A DNA stretch of 64,000 nt. Origin: Chloroflexota bacterium. GTDB lineage: Bacteria; Chloroflexota; UBA11872; VXNJ01. The notes under the pieces are model-generated. The model was not told the origin of the DNA and ran no database searches. It worked only from the letters and a program-made list of their open reading frames with translations. Positions 25,778 through 34,264 of this stretch are shown piece by piece (the first letter of the stretch is position 1; the number at the start of each line of letters is the position of its first letter). A program made the translations under genes and the position numbers. The stretch is from the NCBI GenBank assembly GCA_026707405.1, contig JAPOWW010000011.1, positions 1-64,000 of the forward strand, read 5' to 3'.

Positions 25778-27225
25778 TGCCGGCCGGCGCGACCGTGGTG
25801 ATTTTCGGAGCTTCGGGAGACCTCACGCGCCGCAAGCTTGTGCCTTCGCTTTTCAGCCTGTATCGCAAGGGACGCCTTCCCGGAGGCGTCAGGATAGTCG
25901 GATTCGCGCGAAGCAAAATGACCGATTTGGATTTTCAGGCCCGGATGCGCGAGGCCGTTGCCGAATCCGATTCTCCGGAATGGGCCGCGTTTGCGTCTTG
26001 CCTCCACTACGTTCCAGGCGACTTGACGAAGATCGACGACGTACGGGCGCTGGATGAGCGTCTGTCGGAGTTGGAGGACGGCGAAGAGTCGAACCGCGTC
26101 TACTATCTCGCGACCGCTCCGCGCTTCTACCCTGTTAGCGTTTCGCATCTCGGCGAGCTCGGTATGGCTCAGGAGCGGTCAGGCTGGCGGCGAGTGGTCA
26201 TCGAGAAGCCGTTCGGCAGCGACCTCGAGTCAGCTCAGGCGCTGAACGAGGGTGTGCATTCCGTCTTCAATGAGCGACAGGTCTACCGGATCGACCACTA
26301 TCTGGGCAAGGACACTGTTCAGAACATATTGTTCTTCCGGTTTGCAAACGCGATCTTCGAACCGGTCTGGAATCGAAATTTCGTCGAGCAGGTGCAGATT
26401 ACCGTGGCCGAGGCCGAAGGCATCGGCCACCGCGGCGGTTACTACGAGTCGTCAGGCGTGCTGCGTGACATGTTCCAGAACCACCTGCTGCAACTCCTGA
26501 CGCTCGTGGCGATGGAGCCGCCGGCCACGTCCGATGCGGACGCTCTCAGGAACGAAAAGGTCAAGGTCTTGCAGGCGGTGCGTCCCATTTCGATCCACGA
26601 CGCCTCCCTGTTTACAGTCTGCGGACAGTACCGCGGTTACCGAGATGAATTAGACGTCGCGCCCAACTCCAAAACTGCGACTTACTGCGCTGCGCGGTTG
26701 TTGATCGACAACTGGCGCTGGCGGGATGTGCCTTTCTACGTGCGGTCGGGAAAGGCCCTGAACGAACGCGTTACCGAGATCGCGGTCCAGTTTCAAAGCC
26801 CGCCGCATATTTTGTTTGAATCAAGCGTCGGGGCCACTATCAGGCCCAATACCCTGGTCCTCCGCATCCAGCCGGACGAGGGTGTTCATCTGAAGTTCGA
26901 GACCAAGGTGCCAGACTCGGATCGAAACGTAAGGTCGGTCCACATGGACTTCAGCTATAGCTCGGGTATGGAGGGCGTGCGCATTCCCGACGCTTACGAA
27001 CGACTGCTCTTGGACGCTATCGAGGGCGACGCGTCGCTGTTTACCAGGAGCGACGAAATAGAGTTGGCTTGGCAATTGACCGATCCGATCACAAAGGCAT
27101 GGGCGGCCGCCGATAGCCAGCCACTCGCTCTATATCCTCCGGGGACGTGGGGACCGCTAGCTGCCGAGGACTTTCTTCGCGAAAACGGTCATGAGTGGAT
27201 CTACGAAGCCGTAGAGAAGACTTGA
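25777..27225 (+). CDS. zwf: Glucose-6-phosphate 1-dehydrogenase
   Basis: A 482-residue glucose-6-phosphate dehydrogenase, first step of the oxidative pentose phosphate pathway. [20 protein letters not shown] is the cofactor motif, [14 protein letters not shown] follows, and the active-site [19 protein letters not shown] has the catalytic His; the usual GKE/GKK varies slightly as GKD. The C-terminal domain ([18 protein letters not shown]) is complete. ATG 25777 overlaps the gnd stop. No 6-phosphogluconolactonase gene is next to it. An oxidoreductase gene follows after 101 bp. Confidence 0.95.
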   Translation: MPAGATVVIFGASGDLTRRKLVPSLFSLYRKGRLPGGVRIVGFARSKMTDLDFQARMREAVAESDSPEWAAFASCLHYVPGDLTKIDDVRALDERLSELEDGEESNRVYYLATAPRFYPVSVSHLGELGMAQERSGWRRVVIEKPFGSDLESAQALNEGVHSVFNERQVYRIDHYLGKDTVQNILFFRFANAIFEPVWNRNFVEQVQITVAEAEGIGHRGGYYESSGVLRDMFQNHLLQLLTLVAMEPPATSDADALRNEKVKVLQAVRPISIHDASLFTVCGQYRGYRDELDVAPNSKTATYCAARLLIDNWRWRDVPFYVRSGKALNERVTEIAVQFQSPPHILFESSVGATIRPNTLVLRIQPDEGVHLKFETKVPDSDRNVRSVHMDFSYSSGMEGVRIPDAYERLLLDAIEGDASLFTRSDEIELAWQLTDPITKAWAAADSQPLALYPPGTWGPLAAEDFLRENGHEWIYEAVEKT

Positions 27226-27313
27226 CGATTTGACTGTGATTCTGCTCTGGCCGGACATGATGTCTGGGCACAGCTCGTCGAAATGCGTCGTGCCTCGCTT
27301 TACTTCCGGCATC

Positions 27314-27318
27314 GGAGG
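27314..27318 (+). promoter_or_regulatory. Ribosome binding site before a CTG start
   Basis: GGAGG at 27314-27318 is separated by 8 bases from CTG at 27327, where oxidoreductase homology begins. There is no ATG, GTG or TTG in frame between the upstream stop (27258-27260) and ATG 27498. The site therefore decides for the CTG start. Confidence 0.5.
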
Positions 27319-27326
27319 CTGAAGCT

Positions 27327-28310
27327 CTGCGCTGGGCGATTGCGGGATTTGGCGAGATCGCCGACAGGGCTGTTGCCCCCGCGATTCTGAAGCATCAGGG
27401 CAGCGAGCTTGCGGCTATCTGCCGCCGGTCTGCAGCGGAGCTCGATAAGTACGGGCGGAAGTTCGGCGTCGCTGACACTTTCACGGACTACAAGGACATG
27501 CTCGAATGGGGGCAATTCGATGCCGTGTATGTCGCAACCCCCGTCGACTTGCATGCGCCACAGACACTGGAAGCCTTGTCTCGCGGACTCCACGTGCTTG
27601 TCGAGAAACCGATGGCGATGTCAGCGGACGAGGCGGAGTCGATGGTTGACGCGGCCACGGCGCGGAACCTGACATTGGGCATCGCCTACTACCACCGACT
27701 TATCCCGGTCAATCTAAGAGTGCGGGAAATCGTGACTTCGGGCGAAATGGGCGATCTGGTCGCTCTGCACGGCAACGCCTCGTCGCTTTTTAGTTTGCCA
27801 CCGACGCATCCTAAATACTGGCGTGTCAACTTTGCCCAGAGCGGTGGCGGTCCTCTGGTTGACGTGGGCACTCACCGTCTCGATCTCTTCCAAGCGCTGG
27901 CCGGTCCGGCGGCGAGAGTGGCAGGTTTTGCCAAACAACGCTTTGTCGATGGCGACGTGGAAGACGTGTGCTCACTGGTCGTCGAGTACACGTCTGGCGT
28001 GCAGGCCACCCTCTCGTCGCTGTGGTGCGTCAGCCCGGGGCGCGGCGACTACGAAGTCATGTGCACTCAAGGACGAATCCAGGTGCCGGATATAAGAGGC
28101 GAAAGAATCGTAATCCAGTCCGGCGATGGCGAGCGGGATCTCATCGTGCCTCCCGACGAGCTCCACGATCTGCCGTTGATCGAGAGGTTCGTCGATGCGG
28201 CGGAAGGAAGATCAGAGCTCGAGCTTTCGGGGGAGGCCGGTTTGGAGGTACAGCGCATTACCGACGCGGTCTACAAATCGGCGTCCACCGGCACGATGAT
28301 CCACCTGTAG
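27327..28310 (+). CDS. Gfo/Idh/MocA family oxidoreductase (probable CTG start)
   Basis: A 327-residue NAD(P)-dependent sugar or inositol oxidoreductase. The Rossmann motif LRWAIAGFGEIADRAVAPAI lies upstream of the first ordinary start (ATG 27498), so that start would lose the whole cofactor loop. CTG 27327 preceded by GGAGG is the best start. The catalytic-region HVLVEKPMAMSADEAE motif and GGPLVDVGTHRLDLFQAL, with its conserved Asp and His, are intact. It lies downstream of zwf on the same strand, 101 bp away. A second, only distantly similar family member lies at 42004. Substrate is unknown. Confidence 0.87.
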   Translation: MRWAIAGFGEIADRAVAPAILKHQGSELAAICRRSAAELDKYGRKFGVADTFTDYKDMLEWGQFDAVYVATPVDLHAPQTLEALSRGLHVLVEKPMAMSADEAESMVDAATARNLTLGIAYYHRLIPVNLRVREIVTSGEMGDLVALHGNASSLFSLPPTHPKYWRVNFAQSGGGPLVDVGTHRLDLFQALAGPAARVAGFAKQRFVDGDVEDVCSLVVEYTSGVQATLSSLWCVSPGRGDYEVMCTQGRIQVPDIRGERIVIQSGDGERDLIVPPDELHDLPLIERFVDAAEGRSELELSGEAGLEVQRITDAVYKSASTGTMIHL

Positions 28311-28443
28311 TCGGATAAGACTCGGCAAGGCTCTCCATACCGGTTCCTTATCGGGGCAACTGACTAGATGTCCTGGTTGACGGGCGCCACCCTCACGCGG
28401 ATTTTCGTCGGCGTTTTGCCGATGGCTATACCATCATTGGAAG

Positions 28444-29688
28444 ATGGGTAATGACGGATTGCGGCGGATTGCGGCGCTGTGCCTGCTGGCTGCGGGCATT
28501 CTCTCGATAGGCGCGTGTTCACCGGGCGGCTCAACCGCGGGAGATTCGCCACGCCCAGATGGGGGTGGCGCTCTGTCGGCGCAACCCGCGCCAACGGCTG
28601 ATGAGACCCTGGCTCCAACGGAGACGCCGACTCCATCTTCGACGCCCCAAGTTGCGGTCACTGCTACGGGCACGCCCAGTCCGATCCCCACGGATACGCC
28701 CATTTCTCAATCCGCGAGCACGCCTACAAGCTCTCCCACAACCCCGGCAGTAGAGACTACGCCCACAAGTGAGTCAGTCGACGACAAATCGGGATTATTG
28801 AGCAAACTCAAGCGGAGTGCCCGCGAAGCGCTCCTCAAGCTGGTACCCGACTGGCAGGACGAAGGGCGCATCAACATTCTCCTGCTTGGCATCGACAAGC
28901 AGGACACGCGCGAAGGGAATACTGATGTGATGATGCTGGCTAGCATCGACCCGGGAACCAAGTCCGCATTGCTCCTTTCGATACCCAGGGATCTGTGTAT
29001 CGACGAATGTGACACATATTTGGACAGGCTCAACGGAGTGTATGAACGTGAGGGACCCGACGTCCTGAAGCAGAAAGTCTCGGAGATTCTTGGTCTTCCA
29101 GTCGACTTCTTCGCCGCCGTCAACTTCAATGGATTCGCGGAGGCTATCGACCTTCTTGGTGGCATCGAGTTCTGGGTCGACCGCGACTTCGACGAGCTAT
29201 TCGAGTTTCTCGAAACTCGCGAACAGCTCCGTCTCCGACTGGATAGTGGCTGGCATGAGTTGACGGGACGTGAGGCTCTGCTGCTTGCCCGATCTCGGCA
29301 GTTCGATCCGGGCGGCGACTTTGCTCGAATCTGCCGTCAGCAGCAGCTGGTGCGTCAGATTCGTGAGAAGGCAGTTTCGATACAAATTGTGCCGCGAATC
29401 CCGGAGTTATTGCTGGGACTTGGGGAGTGGTTTGAGACGGACTTTCCGGTTGCGAGTATGCCTTCGTTTGCCGAGCTTGCGATGACCATTCCGTCCAGCC
29501 GACTGCATTCACAGGCGATTACGGACGAAAACGATATGTTGGAAACCATAACGGGTACGGATGGCGCTCATCTGCTGCGCCCTGATCTGGACGAGATCCA
29601 TGACTTCGTCGATCAGGCCTTGTTGCAATCGGTGTCGGACAAACCAGGCGGCGTGCCTGTCTACTGCCCCGCGCCGCCGCCGCGCTAG
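28444..29688 (+). CDS. LytR-CpsA-Psr (LCP) family lipoprotein
   Basis: A 414-residue predicted lipoprotein: residues 1-25 are a signal peptide ending in IGAC, with Cys25 as the lipidation site. Residues 26-115 form a Thr/Pro/Ser-rich linker (ETPTPSSTP). The LCP domain follows: NILLLGIDKQDTREGNTDVM, LLLSIPRDLCID, VNFNGFAEAIDLLGGIEFWV, ELTGREALLLARSRQ and FARICRQQQLVRQI, with the Arg and Asp residues that bind polyprenyl phosphate and magnesium. LCP enzymes transfer undecaprenyl-linked glycopolymers to cell-wall acceptors. The NHL protein gene follows 9 bp downstream, suggesting a shared envelope role. Lipid anchoring instead of a membrane helix is unusual for LCP proteins. Confidence 0.88.
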   Translation: MGNDGLRRIAALCLLAAGILSIGACSPGGSTAGDSPRPDGGGALSAQPAPTADETLAPTETPTPSSTPQVAVTATGTPSPIPTDTPISQSASTPTSSPTTPAVETTPTSESVDDKSGLLSKLKRSAREALLKLVPDWQDEGRINILLLGIDKQDTREGNTDVMMLASIDPGTKSALLLSIPRDLCIDECDTYLDRLNGVYEREGPDVLKQKVSEILGLPVDFFAAVNFNGFAEAIDLLGGIEFWVDRDFDELFEFLETREQLRLRLDSGWHELTGREALLLARSRQFDPGGDFARICRQQQLVRQIREKAVSIQIVPRIPELLLGLGEWFETDFPVASMPSFAELAMTIPSSRLHSQAITDENDMLETITGTDGAHLLRPDLDEIHDFVDQALLQSVSDKPGGVPVYCPAPPPR

Positions 29689-29697
29689 GACCGGGTC

Positions 29698-31401
29698 ATG
29701 AGGGCGGATATTCGTTGCGCGGCAGTTGCAAGGCTGCTGATCACCGTTGCCGCGGTACTTGCGCTTACATTGCTTGGTTCAACTGCCCGGCAGGCCCTGG
29801 GCGCGGAGTCGCCGCAGGTCGCTTGGCGCACGGGCGGTCTGGACCGGCCTCGCGGCGTCGATGTGGACCGGCGCGGCACGGTGTACGTGGCGGATACCGA
29901 GAACCACGTAATCAAGAAGCTCGACCGTCGTGGGAACGTGCTTGCAGTGTGGGGTGGCGAGGGTGAAGGGCGTGGAGAGTTCCGTTATCCACGTGACCTT
30001 GCCGTAGCGCCGGATGACCGTGTTTACGTAGCCGACACCTTGAATGACCGCATACAGGTCTTGACAGTGGATGGAGATTTCGCGGGAGAGCTCGGCAAGG
30101 GACGCGGATCGTTGCCTGGCTGGCTGGACGGTCCCAAGGCCGTGGCGGTCGATGCTTGGGGGAACGTGTACGTGGCCGATACGTTCAACAATCGAATTCA
30201 AGTGTTCGATGCCGACGGGGCTGTGCAATTCGAATGGGGCGGCTCGGGCTCGGCCGAAGGTCGGTTTCGGAATCCCAGCGGCATCGCGGTAAGCGAATCG
30301 GGACTGGTTTACGTTTCGGACACGTTCCATGATCGCGTTCAAGTGTTCAACGCGGCGGGCGGATTTCTCCGACAGTGGGGAGAAACCGGCAGCGAGCCGG
30401 GTGAGTTGCTCAGTCCCCGCGGAATCGACGTTGACCACGTGGGGCGAGTCTACGTGAGCGATTCAGACAATCACCGCGTGCAGGTCTTCGCTCCCGACGG
30501 ACGCCACTTGCAAATGTGGGGCTCCCGAGGCACGGCGCAAGACGAGTTTCGGGGGCCGAAGGGCCTTGCGGTTGGACCAAACGGTCGAATCTACGTGGCG
30601 GATCAGCTAAACCACGCGGTTAAGGCGTTCGAGGCGCTTCCCTCGCCGGAAGCGATTTTCGAACCCAGCGTGGGTCACGAGTTCAGCATTGGACCTGCGT
30701 CAGTCACGGCTTCCGAATACGTGGCGTCGACTTCGCATAACTTGATGACTCTACGATTGCTGCGTAATGGCGAGCCGCACTTGGCAGATTTCCTGGGATT
30801 CTTCAGGTACACCGGCGGCACCCGGCGATGGGGGGACCCGCTTTCAGAGGTATTCGAGGAGCAGGTTGGCACGCTCACACAATATTTTCAGCGCGGCGCG
30901 ATCGACTGGCGGTACAACCTGGCTACTCGAAGTTTCGAGTTTCAGCGGCGTCTCTCTTGGGAGATCATTGGGGGCGGGGCTGGTTATGCCGCCGACATGG
31001 GCTTTGAGCCTGAGATATTCAATCCCAATCCAGGTGTCGCGTCGGGACCCTGGGGGCATAAGATCTCGAACTTCGCTGTCGACGGGAGCTTCACGGGCTT
31101 TCTCGACTTCTATTCGGCTCGCGGAGGCGAGGCGAGCTTCGGGTATCCGAAAACGGATGCAAGACCCGATACTGGAGCGGCCGGAACGCTAGTTTGGCAT
31201 CGTGGAACGTCGGGACGCGTACGTCAGTATTTTCAAGCGGGGATTCTTGAATACAGTCCTGATTCGCAGCCCTCTGTGATTGTGCCCATGATCGGATACG
31301 ACCTGCTTTGGACGCTTTATGACGGAGATCGCTGGACGCAGTTACCTGAATTCGAGCCTGCCGATGAAATTCAGGTTGGGGCGGCGCTCGGCTCTCCTTG
31401 A
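29698..31401 (+). CDS. Exported NHL-repeat protein with C-terminal QYF modules
   Basis: A 567-residue exported protein. Residues 1-36 are a signal peptide ending in ARQALGA. Six NHL repeats then form a beta-propeller, each with a core such as VYVADTFNNRIQVFDADG. After about residue 310 there are two copies of another module: FFRYTGGTRRWGDPLSEVFE followed by TQYFQRGAIDW, and DFYSARGGEASFGYPKTD followed by RQYFQAGILEY. The same module is in the deacetylase at 62860. NHL propellers usually bind proteins, RNA or glycans; the role of the second module is unknown. The gene starts at ATG 29698, probably co-transcribed with the LCP gene. Confidence 0.8.
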   Translation: MRADIRCAAVARLLITVAAVLALTLLGSTARQALGAESPQVAWRTGGLDRPRGVDVDRRGTVYVADTENHVIKKLDRRGNVLAVWGGEGEGRGEFRYPRDLAVAPDDRVYVADTLNDRIQVLTVDGDFAGELGKGRGSLPGWLDGPKAVAVDAWGNVYVADTFNNRIQVFDADGAVQFEWGGSGSAEGRFRNPSGIAVSESGLVYVSDTFHDRVQVFNAAGGFLRQWGETGSEPGELLSPRGIDVDHVGRVYVSDSDNHRVQVFAPDGRHLQMWGSRGTAQDEFRGPKGLAVGPNGRIYVADQLNHAVKAFEALPSPEAIFEPSVGHEFSIGPASVTASEYVASTSHNLMTLRLLRNGEPHLADFLGFFRYTGGTRRWGDPLSEVFEEQVGTLTQYFQRGAIDWRYNLATRSFEFQRRLSWEIIGGGAGYAADMGFEPEIFNPNPGVASGPWGHKISNFAVDGSFTGFLDFYSARGGEASFGYPKTDARPDTGAAGTLVWHRGTSGRVRQYFQAGILEYSPDSQPSVIVPMIGYDLLWTLYDGDRWTQLPEFEPADEIQVGAALGSP

Positions 31402-31529
31402 TAATCTTTCTGAAGTTCAATTTCGACTAACCCCCCGGCCATGGGCGGCAACCGTTTCTTGAGGAATTAGTGAGCAGTGCAAGCGCGGAACGAGGATGGT
31501 CAGGTATTGAGAGTTAGAGGCCGAGAGTA

Positions 31530-32405
31530 ATGGCGAAAGGCGCAGACCTTCATACGCACACGACAGCCTCGGACGGATCGGAAAGCCCGGCCACGGTTGT
31601 TGCGATGGCCGCTGCGGCCGGCCTGGAGGCGCTTGCGATAACCGATCACGACACCATGGACGGCATTCCCGAAGGTGCAGCCGCGGCGAGCGAATTGGAG
31701 GTCCTGCTAGTGCCCGGCGTCGAGCTTTCAACGGAATTCGTGGGGCCCGCTGGCAAGAAGCAAGAAGTGCATGTGCTCGGCTATTTCCCCGACCCCAACA
31801 GTGAGGGACTGGCACGGCACATGTTCGATTCGAAAGACGAACGAAGGGGACGCGCCCGGCAGATGGTCGACAAGTTGAATTCACTTGGGCTGCACATCAC
31901 CTGGGAGCGTGTTCTGCAGATCGCCGGAGACGCGCGCATAGGGCGACCTCACATAGCGCGGGCCATCATAGAAGCCGGATATGTGCAAAGCTGGAACGAG
32001 GCATTCGATAAATGGATCGGCAACGACGCCCCAGGCTATGTCGGGCGGTCGAAGATGGGTCCCGCGGCGGCCGTGACGATGCTCCGCGACGCCGGCGCGG
32101 CAACCTCGCTGGCCCATCCCATGTACGACTTTCACGGCGGAGCGCTGGACCTCGACGCTCTGCTGCCGGAGATGATCGAGGCTGGATTGCAAGGGCTGGA
32201 AGTATACTGTTCCAACCAGCCGGCAAGTGTGACGGACAGGTATCGAAGCGTAGCCCGCAAATTCGGATTGCTTGCGACGGGCGGAAGTGACTTTCACGGA
32301 GATCAGGTGTCCGCGGGCGTAAGGGTTGGCGACGCGACGGCCACGTCCGAAGTGCTGGCGGCAATATGCACACTGGCGCGCAACGTAGCCGCGGTCGGTC
32401 GGTAG
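31530..32405 (+). CDS. PHP domain phosphoesterase (RNase AM / nucleoside bisphosphate phosphatase type)
   Basis: A 291-residue metal-dependent phosphoesterase of the PHP family, cytoplasmic. Metal ligands are visible in DLHTHTTASDGS, ITDHDTMDGI, VPGVELST, RPHIARAIIEAGY, SLAHPMYDF and GGSDFHGD. The closest characterised relatives remove 5' nucleotides from RNA or dephosphorylate 3',5'-nucleoside bisphosphates (YciV/TrpH). Length matches. ATG 31530 is the start, with an AGAGG stretch upstream. It is followed by the class I aldolase after 43 bp. Confidence 0.87.
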   Translation: MAKGADLHTHTTASDGSESPATVVAMAAAAGLEALAITDHDTMDGIPEGAAAASELEVLLVPGVELSTEFVGPAGKKQEVHVLGYFPDPNSEGLARHMFDSKDERRGRARQMVDKLNSLGLHITWERVLQIAGDARIGRPHIARAIIEAGYVQSWNEAFDKWIGNDAPGYVGRSKMGPAAAVTMLRDAGAATSLAHPMYDFHGGALDLDALLPEMIEAGLQGLEVYCSNQPASVTDRYRSVARKFGLLATGGSDFHGDQVSAGVRVGDATATSEVLAAICTLARNVAAVGR

Positions 32406-32448
32406 AAATGTTTAATGGTGGTCGTGAAGCACGTTTAGGAGGGGCAGG

Positions 32449-33432
32449 ATGGTAACCGCGGAACGTCGGTCTACGAACCTGCTGTCGACACGCCCCAGCC
32501 TTGACGACATGGACGTGAGTCTGGGGAAGCGAACGCGCCTGCACCGGATGCTCTACGACTACGGGCCGGGTGGGGGGATGCTGCTTATCTTGCCCGTCGA
32601 CCAGGGCCTGGAGCATGGACCCCGCGATTTCTTTGCGAACGAGGAGAGCCTTGACCCGGCCTACGAGGCGAAACTCGCGGGTGCCGGAGGCTATTCGGGA
32701 ATCGCGCTCCAGTACGGACTTGCGTCGAAATACATGCGCGATATAGCCGGATCGGTCCCTCTGATCTTGAAGCTTAATGGGCGGACCGAAATCCCGCCGT
32801 CGATCGCTCCCAGGTCTCCCCTCACTTCCAGGGTCGAAGACGCCGTCCGGCTCGGTGCGGACGCCGTCGGATATACGCTCTACGTGGGGTCGGCTCAGCA
32901 GGAACAGGACTTCGAGACGTTCTCTCAGGTCAGGCTCGAAGCCGAGCGCGCCGGTATGCCGGTCGTCGTGTGGGCTTATCCGCGCGGCAGCGATGTTGAC
33001 GCAAAGGGGGGCAGGGACTCCCTTTACGCCATAGACTACGCGGCCCGTGTCGCCGCCGAACTTGGCGCCGATGTGGTGAAGGTTAACTATCCGACCGTGG
33101 GGCCGGACGGCATGGTCGGCCCGACCCCCGGGGCGCCGAAGCCTTACGATTCGACCCGATGGACTTTGAAGGAGGCGGTCGCGAAAGTCGTCCGGTCCGC
33201 CGGCCGAACTCTCGTGATAATGTCCGGCGGCGAGCAGGTGGACGATAGCCTGCTGCTGACTCGCGTCGAGGTCTCGCTTGCGGCGGGAGCGACGGGTTTC
33301 ATTTTCGGTCGAAACATCTGGCAAAGACCCTACGCCCAAGCGCTCTCGATCGTCGGGCAGATCAAGGACCGAATGGCCGGGTACGCTATGTCCCCAAACC
33401 GGTCGACGAATCAACAGGCCAACGGAATCTAG
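32449..33432 (+). CDS. Class I fructose-bisphosphate aldolase (DhnA/archaeal type)
   Basis: A 327-residue Schiff-base aldolase of the DhnA/archaeal FBA-I family that cleaves fructose-1,6-bisphosphate. LILPVDQGLEHGPRDFF at the N-terminus, LGADAVGYTLYVGS, VVVWAYPRGS, the Schiff-base lysine in GADVVKVNYPT, and the phosphate-binding VIMSGGEQ and GFIFGRNIWQRP segments are clear. ATG 32449 follows AGGAGG at 32437-32442. It connects to the pgi and zwf cluster functionally but lies in a separate unit with a PHP gene and a MoaB-like gene. Confidence 0.92.
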   Translation: MVTAERRSTNLLSTRPSLDDMDVSLGKRTRLHRMLYDYGPGGGMLLILPVDQGLEHGPRDFFANEESLDPAYEAKLAGAGGYSGIALQYGLASKYMRDIAGSVPLILKLNGRTEIPPSIAPRSPLTSRVEDAVRLGADAVGYTLYVGSAQQEQDFETFSQVRLEAERAGMPVVVWAYPRGSDVDAKGGRDSLYAIDYAARVAAELGADVVKVNYPTVGPDGMVGPTPGAPKPYDSTRWTLKEAVAKVVRSAGRTLVIMSGGEQVDDSLLLTRVEVSLAAGATGFIFGRNIWQRPYAQALSIVGQIKDRMAGYAMSPNRSTNQQANGI

Positions 33433-33448
33433 TATCTCTGGGAAGCTG

Positions 33449-34012
33449 ATGTCTACCGAATCTCATTCCGCAAAGCACGCGCATCGTCAAGTTGGCTCGG
33501 AATCGACTGAGGAGCACCGGCACGCGGCTGGGGAATATAGCGAGCTGGACTGCGCGATCATCGTGGTTAGCGATTCCCGCTATGAAGGCCAGGGCGGCGA
33601 CACATCCGGCGACATGGCTGAGCGGCTGATCACGCGGTTCGGACACAAAGTCGTGGCGCGTACCCTCGTGCCCAACGTCCCCGAAGCCATAGCCGGTAAG
33701 TTCCACGAGTTCGTGGGAGAGAAAGCGAAGTTCGTCGTCTTTTGCGGCGGCACTGGGCTGAGCGAAAAAGACCTGACGGTGGAGACTATAAAGCCGTTGA
33801 TGGAGAAGGTCCTCGACGGCTACGGCGAGTCTTTCCGGCGATTTAGCTGGGACGAGATCGGCCCGGCGGCGATGCTGAGCCGGGCGATGGGCGGAACCGC
33901 CAAGGGGTCGGTGGTGGTTTGCACACCCGGGTCCACGGCGGCGGTCCGGCTTGCGCTCGAGGATATCCTTCTGCCGGAGCTCGACCACATAGTGCGAGAA
34001 GCCAACCGGTAA
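33449..34012 (+). CDS. Molybdenum cofactor biosynthesis protein MoaB/MogA family
   Basis: A 187-residue molybdopterin adenylyltransferase-like protein. AIIVVSDSRYEGQGGDTSG, the substrate-binding FCGGTGLSEKDLTVETIKPL segment, RRFSWDEIGPAAMLSRAMGG, and CTPGSTAAVRLALEDILLPEL are typical. The first 30 residues are His-rich and polar and unlike the family, so they may be an extra tail. ATG 33449 is 16 bp after the aldolase stop. No other molybdopterin gene is nearby. Confidence 0.88.
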   Translation: MSTESHSAKHAHRQVGSESTEEHRHAAGEYSELDCAIIVVSDSRYEGQGGDTSGDMAERLITRFGHKVVARTLVPNVPEAIAGKFHEFVGEKAKFVVFCGGTGLSEKDLTVETIKPLMEKVLDGYGESFRRFSWDEIGPAAMLSRAMGGTAKGSVVVCTPGSTAAVRLALEDILLPELDHIVREANR

Positions 34013-34264
34013 GCTGCCCGGAGTCGGCTTCTCCAGCCGCGCCGAAATCGAGTAGGTCCGGTTTGCGCCGCGCTCGCGACTTGTCCGTCGGTCTACGTCT
34101 CCGCCGGCATGGAGTTGTGTCGTTGCCCCCGGCAGTCTCGGAGGATTCCGGCCAGCGTCTGGCCTAGTCGCATTGCCATGGAGGCCGCGTTAGCGGTAGG
34201 TCGTTTCAGGCGCTTGTGCGACCTGACCGCCTTCATGCGGTTTGGGGTTCCGAAAACAGTCGCT

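Noticed and set aside
31966-33414. Minus-strand open frame of 482 codons opposite the PHP and aldolase genes
   Set aside because: It is opposite two genes with clear family motifs, and its predicted peptide is Arg/Pro/His-rich with no domain; it is a high-GC shadow.
34013-34264. Short open frames between MoaB and the tape-measure-like gene
   Set aside because: Peptides are Arg/Pro-rich without similarity, and no ribosome site is seen.
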